NCBI GenBank assembly: GCA_030533005.1
Contig: JAUNJX010000004.1
Coordinates: 22,841 to 83,442, forward strand
Source: Clostridia bacterium
Lineage (GTDB): Bacteria; Bacillota; Clostridia; Christensenellales; CAG-138
Direction: 5' to 3'
Length of the DNA: 60,602 nucleotides
The notes under the pieces were generated by a model, which saw nothing but the letters and a program-made list of their open reading frames with translations, was not told where the DNA came from and ran no database searches. A program made the translations under genes and the position numbers. How positions within the stretch are numbered: the first letter of the stretch is position 1; every line of letters starts with the position of its first letter. Shown here one piece after another: positions 25,369 to 32,122 of this stretch.

Positions 25369-25800
25369 TCAGGCGCGGCTTTGCAGCCTTTCGTTCACGC
25401 GCGCGGCGTCCTTTTTTGCGCGGGCGTAGAAAACGGCAGTGACGGCGGCGAATACCGCGACGATGGTAAGCTCCATGCCAAGAAGCATGCGCCAGTCCTC
25501 CGCGTGGAACCACCCGAAGGCGAACCCGCAGGCCATCACGACGGCGTTGACGTAAAGAAAGCACAGCACGGCACGAAACAGCTGCGCGTGCTTGGAAAGC
25601 TCACGTTCCTTCCTGTTGCCAAAGAACACGCAAAAGGAGCACAGGAAGGCGCAAAGCGCAAGCTGCCAGATCAGCGCCGCGCCGCTGGAGGTGTCCGTTT
25701 CCCAAAAGAGGCCGATATAAGCCGCGGCGGCGAGCGAAACGCCGGTCATGATGATCGGGAACACGGACAGGATCTGTTTGAGCAGACGCATGGGTTTCAT
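25369..25800 (-). CDS. DUF3021-family membrane protein
   Basis: A 143-residue membrane protein with four hydrophobic helices (about residues 12-30, 43-60, 78-95, 105-125). Proteins of the DUF3021 type are usually found directly after a LytTR regulator, as here (9-nt gap), and are thought to modulate it from the membrane. AAGGAG precedes the start at 25800. The signal sensed is unknown. Confidence 0.82.
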   Translation of the reverse strand: MKPMRLLKQILSVFPIIMTGVSLAAAAYIGLFWETDTSSGAALIWQLALCAFLCSFCVFFGNRKERELSKHAQLFRAVLCFLYVNAVVMACGFAFGWFHAEDWRMLLGMELTIVAVFAAVTAVFYARAKKDAARVNERLQSRA

Positions 25801-25809
25801 ACTTCTCCT

Positions 25810-26253
25810 TTATATGCCGAGCTTTTCCTTAAGGACGGCTACATACTGGCGGGATATGATGACCTTCTCCCCGTTTTTCAACAGCGCCTCAAAACGGCCG
25901 CTGAACGCCGGCGTAACGCTTTTGATTTTGGTGAGGTTGACGATGCTGGATTTGCCGGCGCGGAAGAAATCCGCCTCCGGCAGCACGCCCTCCAGCTCGT
26001 AAAGGCGCAGGCGGGTCTCGTAGACCTCGCTCTTTCCGTAGGCAAACACGCGTTCGTCCACGCTTTCAAAGTAATAGATATCGTCAGGATCGGCAAGGAA
26101 GATGCCGTTGTCCTTGTACAGCTTCAGCCTGCGCCGCGCGCCGCCTTGCTGTAAGCCCTTGAGGCATTGCATGAGCTCGTCGTTGAGCGCATGGCAGCGG
26201 ACGATGATCTCCTCCTCCTCCTCGGGCCGTATATCCATGATCGTGATCTTCAA
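25810..26253 (-). CDS. LytTR-type DNA-binding regulator
   Basis: A 147-residue protein without a receiver domain. A short acidic N-terminal segment is followed by a LytTR domain (about residues 50-145): LADPDDIYYFESVDERVFAY, FFRAGKSSIVNLTKIKSV and ALLKNGEKVIISRQYV are its strands and recognition part. The start TTG 26253 fits the usual KITI opening and has GGGGAAG upstream; an ATG further out would only add unrelated residues. It pairs with the DUF3021 gene downstream. Confidence 0.88.
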   Translation of the reverse strand: MKITIMDIRPEEEEEIIVRCHALNDELMQCLKGLQQGGARRRLKLYKDNGIFLADPDDIYYFESVDERVFAYGKSEVYETRLRLYELEGVLPEADFFRAGKSSIVNLTKIKSVTPAFSGRFEALLKNGEKVIISRQYVAVLKEKLGI

Positions 26254-26322
26254 GCGTTCTTCCCCATTCGCTTTTTTGTAAGTATAGCATAACGAACGGG
26301 GAAGTGAAAGAGACACGCTATC

Positions 26323-27096
26323 TTACGCGCCGCCCACGATCACGCCGATGTTGCCGTGCAGCGCCAGGCGAAGCAGACCCAGCAAAAACAGGTGCGCGGG
26401 ATAGTAGAAGTAGAAAAACCATTTCATACCCTTCCATTGGCCGCGCTCGCCGTTATACCGGCTCAACGGGAGGATGGCAAGGGCAACGCATAGCTGCAGC
26501 AGGCCGAAACGAACGTCGACAAAGAGACAGTATACGGCGGCGTAAAAGGCGACATAGACCATCATCTCAATCATTTGGCGCTTGAAGTTGCCGCGGTAGT
26601 GCGAGAACGCGACGATGACCAGCATCGCAATACAGCTCCAATCGGAAGGGAAGGTGATCGCACCGATCAAGGCGTAAAGCACGGCCTTCATCCAAGGCTT
26701 GAGCCCGGGATTTTCGCTGCGTTCAAGCTGTAACACCACAAGCGCCCACGCATACGGCCATATGACGCTGGTTTGATTGAATATGCCCGTCTTGAAGGGC
26801 ATAAAGGGTATGCCAAAGCAGAAATTGTACGCAAAATGCGAAATGACCGCCAGCGCGAACAGGCGCAGCGTGTATTTTTTGACGTCGTGGGTATAGTGAT
26901 AGCCCTCGGCCACCAGATAGCACATGATGGGTGCGGTCAAGCGGCCTATGGCGTGCAGCAGCAGTATGCCCGCACCCCCGCCGTAGCCCGGGTGCACGAC
27001 GCTGGTAAAATGGTCGATGGTCATAGCAAGGATGGCAATGAGCTTGAGCGCGTTGCCGTTGAGACCGCGCGTTTTTTGCGCAGCAAGCGTTTCCAT
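26323..27096 (-). CDS. TraX-family membrane protein
   Basis: A 257-residue polytopic protein with about eight helices. The NGNALKLIAILAMTIDHF opening and IGRLTAPIMCYLVAEGYHYT are hallmarks of the TraX family, named for a pilin acetylase of F-type plasmids. In Clostridia such genes occur on chromosomes without conjugation genes, as here, and may acylate a surface molecule. ATG 27096 is chosen for GAGGG upstream. Confidence 0.85.
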   Translation of the reverse strand: METLAAQKTRGLNGNALKLIAILAMTIDHFTSVVHPGYGGGAGILLLHAIGRLTAPIMCYLVAEGYHYTHDVKKYTLRLFALAVISHFAYNFCFGIPFMPFKTGIFNQTSVIWPYAWALVVLQLERSENPGLKPWMKAVLYALIGAITFPSDWSCIAMLVIVAFSHYRGNFKRQMIEMMVYVAFYAAVYCLFVDVRFGLLQLCVALAILPLSRYNGERGQWKGMKWFFYFYYPAHLFLLGLLRLALHGNIGVIVGGA

Positions 27097-27242
27097 AAAT
27101 CGATTCCCTCGTTTCTTTCTTTTCGGACGGAGCATACCGCTTTTCACGCGCGGGGGCAAGGTCGCCGCGGGCAGGCTGCGCTTTTGAGGCGGTAAGCTGC
27201 AAAAAAGGCGCGGTGAAAATATGTGCTTTCTTTGCAAGACGG

Positions 27243-27271
27243 TTGCGAAATTCGATTTGGCGGCTTATTCT
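27243..27271 (+). promoter_or_regulatory. promoter of the flavodoxin-like gene
   Basis: TTGCGA at 27243-27248, 17-nt spacer, TATTCT at 27266-27271, about 35 nt before the start. Confidence 0.5.
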
Positions 27272-27306
27272 ATTAGGATAAAGAACAAAAGGAGCATGGA
27301 GAAAAA

Positions 27307-27816
27307 ATGAAAGCGATCGTTTATACATCCAATTCGGGCTTTACCAAGGCATATGCCCAAATGCTGGGCGAAAAGGCGGGTCTGCCCGTATACACGCTGC
27401 CCCAGGCCAAGGAGAAGCTGCAAAACGGCGACGACATCCTGTATATGGGATGGATGTTCGCCGGCAGCGTCAAGGATTATCAGAAGGCCGCGAAGCTTTA
27501 CAGCGTGAAGGCGCTTTTGCCCGTAGGCATGGCGCCGGACGGGCAGAATTCCATGGACGAGCTGCGGCAAAGGGAAAAGCTCGCCCCCGATACGCCCATC
27601 TTCTATCTGCAAGGCGGCTATGCGCCCGAAAAGCTGCACGGCATATATAAGCTCATGATGTCCATGATGGCAAGGGTCACGACCAAGCAGATGAAGGCAA
27701 AGGAAAACAAGACGCCGGAGGACGAGGCGGCCATCAAGATGTTCCATGACGGCTGCGATTTTGTGAGCGCGGACAATCTAAACCCCGTCTTAAGCTGGCT
27801 AAGCAGCGCGCAGTAA
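27307..27816 (+). CDS. flavodoxin-domain protein
   Basis: A 169-residue cytoplasmic flavodoxin-like protein. The YTSNSGFTKAYAQML opening is the FMN phosphate loop and DDILYMGWMFAGSVKDY the following flavin loop. The C-terminal half is helical and methionine-rich (LMMSMMARVTTKQM), unlike ordinary flavodoxins, so the partner may be specific. GGAG lies 5 nt before the ATG. It has its own promoter and stands alone. Confidence 0.78.
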   Translation: MKAIVYTSNSGFTKAYAQMLGEKAGLPVYTLPQAKEKLQNGDDILYMGWMFAGSVKDYQKAAKLYSVKALLPVGMAPDGQNSMDELRQREKLAPDTPIFYLQGGYAPEKLHGIYKLMMSMMARVTTKQMKAKENKTPEDEAAIKMFHDGCDFVSADNLNPVLSWLSSAQ

Positions 27817-27835
27817 AGGGAAAAGCGAAAACGCA

Positions 27836-27864
27836 TTGACTTTTTTCGATGTAATGCGTATAAT
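27836..27864 (+). promoter_or_regulatory. promoter of the arsR operon
   Basis: TTGACT at 27836-27841, 17-nt spacer, TATAAT at 27859-27864; a near-consensus sigma-A promoter. Confidence 0.85.
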
Positions 27865-27884
27865 CAAATCTATAGAATTTGATT
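27862..27884. promoter_or_regulatory. ArsR-type operator overlapping the -10
   Basis: AATCAAAT and its complement ATTTGATT are separated by 7 nt. The left arm covers the end of the -10 box. Form and place fit an ArsR/SmtB repressor site controlling the downstream gene itself. Confidence 0.75.
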
Positions 27885-27896
27885 TGAGAGGTGGCT

Positions 27897-28211
27897 ATGA
27901 CGGCGAAGCGCGAAGAATACGCAAGGGTCTTTAAGGCGTTCTGCGACGAAAAGCGGGTGCAGATCTTGGAGCTGCTGCGCGGCGGCGAAAAGTGCGCCTG
28001 CGTATTGATCGAACAGATGGATATGCCGCAGTCCACGCTTTCCTACCACATGAAAATATTGTGCGAATCCGGCGTGGTGGAAAGCTGGCAGGTGGGCAAA
28101 TGGACGCACTATCAGATCAGCGAAGCGGGTATCGGCAAGGCGCAGCGCCTACTTCTCGCCCTCACGGAGGACGCGCCCGCGGCCAAGGATTCCTGCGGCT
28201 GCGGCGCATAG
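27897..28211 (+). CDS. ArsR-family transcriptional regulator
   Basis: A 104-residue winged-helix repressor. CDEKRVQILELLRGGEKCACVL holds the helix-3 CxC pair in the place where ArsR proteins bind arsenite or other thiophilic ligands, followed by MPQSTLSYHMKILCESGVV (recognition helix) and a Cys-containing tail (SCGCGA). ATG 27897 has GAGAGG just upstream. It heads an operon with a CobW GTPase and a thioredoxin-like protein and has an operator on its own -10. Confidence 0.9.
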   Translation: MTAKREEYARVFKAFCDEKRVQILELLRGGEKCACVLIEQMDMPQSTLSYHMKILCESGVVESWQVGKWTHYQISEAGIGKAQRLLLALTEDAPAAKDSCGCGA

Positions 28212-28221
28212 GTAAGATGCC

Positions 28222-28413
28222 ATGAAACAAAAATCGCTTTATGTGCTGACCGGGTTTTTGGGCGCGGGCAAGACCTCGCTGCTGCTGCATCTGCTGGAGC
28301 AGATGCAGGACAAAAAGATAGGCGTGATCCAAAATGAGTTTGGAAAGCTGGGGATCGATGGCGAGATCATCCGGCGCAACGGCGTGGAGATGACGGAGAT
28401 CGGCCGCGGCTCC
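28222..28413 (+). promoter_or_regulatory. no separate signal: start region of the CobW gene
   Basis: Only 10 nt separate the arsR stop and the CobW start and no promoter is seen, so the gene depends on the arsR promoter. Confidence 0.3.
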
Positions 28414-29151
28414 ATCTTCTGTTCCTGTCTCAAGTTGTCCTTTGTACAGGCGCTATCGGAAATGGGCAGGATGGAGCTGGACTATGTGTTTGTTGAAAGC
28501 TCGGGGCTGGCCGATCCTTCCAATATAGAGGAGATCCTCGAAGCTGTCCGCGTGCTCGCGGGCGACGTTTATGCGCTCAAGGGCGTGATCTGCCTAGTTG
28601 ACGGCGTCAACTTTATGGCGCAGCTGTCCGACGAGCAGACCGTTGACCGGCAGCTGGCGCATTGCCACATGGCCGTGATCAACAAGGCGGACTTAATCAG
28701 CGCGGAACAGCTTGCCACGGTCGTTTCCGCCGTACGCCGTGTCAATCCCCTTTGCAGGCTCGTCACCTGCACAAACGGCAAGGTCGATCTCGATTTTCTT
28801 AATGCCGACCTGACCGAGCTGCAATGGGTCGCCTGCGAGGCTTCGCTCAACACCGTTGACAACAAGCCCAAGACCATCTCGCTGGAATGCGAGGCCGCCC
28901 TCTCCCAAGACGCGCTGCTGGCCTTTTTGCGCCGCGTGCAGCCGGATTGCTACCGCATCAAGGGCTTCTTCCAGCTTACGGACGGATGGCGGCAGGTGGA
29001 TACGGTGGAAAAGCTGATCGATATGAAGCCTTGCGAAGCGCGCGCCGTTTCCCAGCTTGTGTTTTTATCCAAGATCGGCCCGCAGGTGATACGCAGCATT
29101 GACAACGCGTGGAAGGAAACGGTCGGGCTGCCCATGAAACTGAAGAATTGA
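28222..29151 (+). CDS. CobW/ZNG-family GTPase
   Basis: A 309-residue G3E GTPase. Walker A is TGFLGAGKTSLL at residues 10-21, the switch region includes GSIFCSCLK, the Walker B-like strand is YVFVESSGLADP, and NKAD is the base-specific motif. The usual GCxCC metal motif is altered to FCSCL, retaining two Cys. A CobW C-terminal domain follows from about residue 215. Family members deliver or insert metals such as zinc or cobalt. It lies between ArsR and a thioredoxin-like protein, suggesting metal- or thiol-stress control. Confidence 0.88.
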   Translation: MKQKSLYVLTGFLGAGKTSLLLHLLEQMQDKKIGVIQNEFGKLGIDGEIIRRNGVEMTEIGRGSIFCSCLKLSFVQALSEMGRMELDYVFVESSGLADPSNIEEILEAVRVLAGDVYALKGVICLVDGVNFMAQLSDEQTVDRQLAHCHMAVINKADLISAEQLATVVSAVRRVNPLCRLVTCTNGKVDLDFLNADLTELQWVACEASLNTVDNKPKTISLECEAALSQDALLAFLRRVQPDCYRIKGFFQLTDGWRQVDTVEKLIDMKPCEARAVSQLVFLSKIGPQVIRSIDNAWKETVGLPMKLKN

Positions 29152-29159
29152 GGTGTGCT

Positions 29160-29402
29160 ATGCAGATCAAGGTGATCGGAACGGGATGCGATAAATGCAC
29201 CCGCCTTTACCAGAACGTGCAGCAGGCCGTCGCCACGCTGGGGCTTACGGCCGACGTATCGAAGGTGGAGGATCTTGTTGAGATCGTCAAGATGGGCGTG
29301 ATGAGCGTGCCCGCCTTGGCGGTGGACGGCAAGGTGGTATCGCTGGGCAAGGTGCTTAAGGCGGAGGAGGTCGTCAAGCTGCTGCAAAAGGCGCAGGGAT
29401 AA
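29160..29402 (+). CDS. small thioredoxin-like redox protein
   Basis: An 80-residue thioredoxin-fold protein of the small redox-active disulfide type. GTGCDKC near residue 8 is the CxxC site, MSVPALAVDGKVV carries the cis-Pro, and the GKVLKAEEVVKLL helix ends the fold. Such proteins often follow an ArsR regulator and a permease; here a CobW GTPase takes the permease's place. GAGG precedes ATG 29160. A terminator follows. Confidence 0.88.
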   Translation: MQIKVIGTGCDKCTRLYQNVQQAVATLGLTADVSKVEDLVEIVKMGVMSVPALAVDGKVVSLGKVLKAEEVVKLLQKAQG

Positions 29403-29411
29403 AGCAATATT

Positions 29412-29440
29412 GCGCGGGAAATACCCTGCGCTTCTTTTTT
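29412..29440 (+). terminator. intrinsic terminator of the arsR operon
   Basis: GCGCGGG pairs with CCCTGCGC (one bulged T), followed by TTCTTTTTT. Confidence 0.8.
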
Positions 29441-29443
29441 CTA

Positions 29444-29472
29444 TTGACAGCTAGCGTTTGCTAGCCTATAAT
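29444..29472 (+). promoter_or_regulatory. consensus promoter of the radical SAM-TetR operon
   Basis: TTGACA at 29444-29449, exactly 17 nt, TATAAT at 29467-29472. Both hexamers match the sigma-A consensus fully, so strong expression is expected when not repressed. Confidence 0.92.
29450..29465. promoter_or_regulatory. putative TetR operator 1, inside the promoter spacer
   Basis: GCTAGC-GTTT-GCTAGC, 16 bp, fills almost the whole spacer between -35 and -10. Confidence 0.75.
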
Positions 29473-29482
29473 GTCGAAAAAA

Positions 29483-29498
29483 GCTAGTGAGCACTAGC
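29483..29498. promoter_or_regulatory. putative TetR operator 2, just after the start site
   Basis: GCTAGTG-AG-CACTAGC is a perfect 16-bp palindrome. Its centre is 33 bp, about three helical turns, from that of operator 1, so two dimers would bind on the same face. Confidence 0.78.
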
Positions 29499-29518
29499 CG
29501 TTCAAAGAAGGATCGTAT

Positions 29519-30622
29519 ATGGAAAGCGCACAATTGGAGGCATACTTGCATCACGGCACGGAAAACATCCTCAAGGGTATTGTATCCGCGTCCTTACAAA
29601 ATCCCCAGGCCGCCCTGTTTATGGCAAAATACGCCCTGCACAGCAAAACCGCGCGCGGCAGGCGGGAGCGCGCGGCGGCAGCGGGGGAGCACATCCCGCC
29701 CTTTTTGATCGCCAGCATCACGGACAAATGCAACCTGCATTGCAAGGGCTGCTACGCAAGGGCGAACCATAGCTGCACGGACGGGTGCGGCCAAGGCGCG
29801 GCGCTTTTGCGCGCGGACGAATGGGATTCCGTCTTTACGCAGGCGGAGGCGCTGGGCGTCCAGTTTATCCTGCTCGCGGGCGGGGAGCCTTTTGTGAGGA
29901 AGGACGTGCTGCTGCAAGCGGGGCGTCACCCCGGCGTGCTTTTCCCCATATTCACCAATGGCACCATGATCGACGACGCTTATGAGAGGGTCTTGGAGCA
30001 AAACAGGAATCTCCTGCCCGTGATCAGCATAGAGGGCAATCAAAGCACCACGGACGCGCGGCGCGGCGCGGGCGTTTATCAGGTGATAGAAAAAACGATG
30101 GCACGCCTTCAAAAAAGCGGCGTCCTCTTTGGCGCGTCCGTCACGGTGACCAGGCAGAATATGCAGGAGGTGTTGTCGGACGCGTTCGTGCATACGCTCA
30201 AGGACGCGGGCGCAAAGGCCATCGTGTATGTAGAGTATGTGCCGGTGGACGCAAGCACCGTGGCGCTCGCGCCGGATGAAGGCACGCGGGAGGCAATGAT
30301 GCGCCGCCTGGATGCGCTGCGCTGCGACATGGCGGATATGGTATTGATCGCGTTTCCGGGCGACGAAAGGGCTTCCGGCGGGTGCCTTGCCGCAGGCAGA
30401 GGCTTTTTCCACATCAACGCCCACGGCGGCGCCGAACCCTGCCCCTTCTCCCCGTATTCGGATACCAATGTGCGCGACGTAACCTTGCGGGAGGCGCTCC
30501 ATTCCCCTCTGTTTCGCGCCCTGCAGTCAAGCGGCAGCCTCATGGAGGAGCATACGGGCGGATGCGTGCTGTTCGCACAGCAAAAGCAGGTGGAGCGCAT
30601 CCTACAGGAGCAGGCCGTATGA
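29519..30622 (+). CDS. radical SAM protein with SPASM-like C-terminus
   Basis: A 367-residue radical SAM enzyme. The cluster motif CNLHCKGC holds Cys71, Cys75 and Cys78. LLAGGEPF follows as the SAM-contacting GGE motif. Near the C-terminus, SGGCLAAGRGFFHINAHG followed by AEPCPFSPYS resembles the CxAGxxxxxIxxxGxxxPC core of SPASM/twitch domains, with a last Cys in GGCVLF, so one auxiliary cluster is likely. The substrate is unknown; no peptide precursor is evident beside it. It overlaps the TetR gene (ATGA), and the promoter carries two operators. Confidence 0.88.
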   Translation: MESAQLEAYLHHGTENILKGIVSASLQNPQAALFMAKYALHSKTARGRRERAAAAGEHIPPFLIASITDKCNLHCKGCYARANHSCTDGCGQGAALLRADEWDSVFTQAEALGVQFILLAGGEPFVRKDVLLQAGRHPGVLFPIFTNGTMIDDAYERVLEQNRNLLPVISIEGNQSTTDARRGAGVYQVIEKTMARLQKSGVLFGASVTVTRQNMQEVLSDAFVHTLKDAGAKAIVYVEYVPVDASTVALAPDEGTREAMMRRLDALRCDMADMVLIAFPGDERASGGCLAAGRGFFHINAHGGAEPCPFSPYSDTNVRDVTLREALHSPLFRALQSSGSLMEEHTGGCVLFAQQKQVERILQEQAV

Positions 30623-31257
30623 CCACCAAGGAACGGATCGTCAGCGAGGCGCTGACACTTTTTTCGCGCAAGGGCTATAAGGGTACGAGTGTCAAGGACA
30701 TCGCGGCGGCGGTGGGCGTCAAGGACAGCTCGCTGTATAAGCATTTTAAGAGCAAGCAGGACATACTCGACGCCATCATGGCGACGATCAAGGATCATAT
30801 CCAAAGGATAACGGAGAGCTTCGGGCTGCCAACGGGCACGGATTATGACGGCGCAGCGGCGTTTTACGCGACGCTGACGCAGGACGATCTGGTCGCGCTC
30901 AGCAACAAGATATTTCTGTTTTATCTCAAGGACGATCTGCTTTCCAAGTTCTGGCGAATGGGCAGCATGGAGCAGTTCCATAACCCGCAGGTATACGCGC
31001 TGTTCCGCCGGTTCTTTTTGGAGGACAGCATCCAGTACCAGGCGGCGCTGTTCTCTGAAATGATCCGCCATCATATCTTTATCGCGGCCGATCCCGAGGT
31101 GATGGCCGTAAGCTTTTATACGCCCATCTTCTTTTTGCTAAGCAAGTATGCGGGCCTGGAAAGCGATGAAGCGGAGGCGCTCGCGGCCTTGGATAAGCAG
31201 GTGAGAGAATTCTACCGGGTATATAAGGCTCCGCCCGCCGCATCCATGCCAATTTGA
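30619..31257 (+). CDS. TetR-family regulator
   Basis: A 212-residue repressor. The N-terminal helix-turn-helix (TLFSRKGYKGTSVKDIAAAV, then SSLYKHFKSKQ) is followed by a ligand domain with aromatic-rich helices. ATG 30619 overlaps the stop of the radical SAM gene and has CAGGAG upstream, so the two are translated together. Two 16-bp palindromes at their shared promoter are its probable targets. The duplicated secreted module begins directly after its stop. Confidence 0.9.
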   Translation: MTTKERIVSEALTLFSRKGYKGTSVKDIAAAVGVKDSSLYKHFKSKQDILDAIMATIKDHIQRITESFGLPTGTDYDGAAAFYATLTQDDLVALSNKIFLFYLKDDLLSKFWRMGSMEQFHNPQVYALFRRFFLEDSIQYQAALFSEMIRHHIFIAADPEVMAVSFYTPIFFLLSKYAGLESDEAEALAALDKQVREFYRVYKAPPAASMPI

Positions 31258-31284
31258 GGCTATTTTCCTTGATTTTCTTTGCTT

Positions 31285-31312
31285 TTGCTGGACAGCACGC
31301 CGAATATATGAT
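31285..31312 (+). promoter_or_regulatory. promoter of small secreted gene, copy 1
   Basis: TTGCTG, 16-nt spacer, TATGAT. Conserved in sequence and position in copy 2. Confidence 0.5.
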
Positions 31313-31348
31313 TTAATGAGGGTATCAAGTATAAGGAGGTATGCATCC

Positions 31349-31972
31349 ATGTTGCGTAAACGTGTTTTTGTTTTATTGCTGGCGGCCTTGCTGCTGCTCC
31401 CCTCCGCCCTCGCCATGGCAGAGGAGGAGCCTGTGTTCGATCATACATTGAATTTGAACAAAAGGAAGCCGCAGATCAACCTCGAATTACTCGCCCCGGA
31501 AGGCTATGTCAATATCAACGGCGTCGTCGTGAGGCAGGATTCGGTGTCGAAGCCGCGTCTGAATCCGGGATCGGTTGAGGATTCGCAGGTCAGTGAATTC
31601 ACACTAACTGCCACCATGATGCGGCAGATCGCCGTGGCCGGTCTCCTGAACGAGAAATTCGGGGATCTCTTTGATCTCAGCAAGGTTACCATAACCGAGG
31701 ACAGCTTCACCTACGGGGATGGCGACGAGATGATAGATTTCAGCCAATCCCGCTATTACGTCATAAACGGCGAGCGTTTCCTTATCCCCGCCGTCCACAT
31801 GTCCGATCTGGTGGGCCACGAGTTTAAGATAGATGGCTTAAACAGAGCACCGATCATCGAGTTGAAGGTTGAAAAGGCTATCCAGAAGCAAAATAGCGAA
31901 TACATCAATGATGCGTACATGGAGGCTTCGCAGGACGGCATAAACGCGGATGCTGAAGAAGTTCTGAATTAG
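31349..31972 (+). CDS. small secreted protein of duplicated module, copy 1
   Basis: A 207-residue protein with a signal peptide (LRKR, leucine/alanine core, cleavage likely after ALAMA near residue 23). The mature part is acidic, without Cys. It contains INGVVV, a (D/S)SFTYGDGDEMIDFS(Q)S stretch and YYVINGERFLIPA, and these three spots are what it shares with the copy at 34027. Otherwise the mature sequences differ widely. I do not recognise the family. AGGAGGT lies 8 nt before ATG 31349. It is convergent with the large secreted gene. Confidence 0.85.
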   Translation: MLRKRVFVLLLAALLLLPSALAMAEEEPVFDHTLNLNKRKPQINLELLAPEGYVNINGVVVRQDSVSKPRLNPGSVEDSQVSEFTLTATMMRQIAVAGLLNEKFGDLFDLSKVTITEDSFTYGDGDEMIDFSQSRYYVINGERFLIPAVHMSDLVGHEFKIDGLNRAPIIELKVEKAIQKQNSEYINDAYMEASQDGINADAEEVLN

Positions 31973-31980
31973 AACGGGCA

Positions 31981-32025
31981 ATGGCCGCAGACCTCGCGGG
32001 ATGGGCGCGATGCGGCCATGCTTTT
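31981..32025 (+). terminator. terminator-like hairpin after small secreted gene, copy 1
   Basis: ATGGCCGCA pairs with TGCGGCCAT across a 21-nt loop, followed by GCTTTT. Confidence 0.55.
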
Positions 32026-32062
32026 GCCGGCTGCGGCAGGCTTCATTTTAGAGATGTATGCG

Positions 32063-32094
32063 AACGGGACGGCCGAAAGATCGGCCGTCCCGTT
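32063..32094. terminator. shared hairpin between convergent genes, copy 1
   Basis: A 14-bp perfect stem (AACGGGACGGCCGA and complement) with an AAGA loop. It is the same in copy 2, though neither side has a long T run. Confidence 0.7.
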
Positions 32095-32122
32095 GTTATG
32101 CTGTTTGCAGTGGAGGGTGCGC

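Noticed and set aside
26323-27096. TraX homology as a sign of a conjugative element
   Set aside because: No relaxase, coupling protein, type IV secretion or integrase is nearby; chromosomal TraX-like proteins are common in Clostridia.
28222-28413. Internal promoter for the CobW gene
   Set aside because: No -35/-10 pair was found; the gene is taken to be transcribed from the arsR promoter. The low-confidence feature entry at these positions only records this absence.
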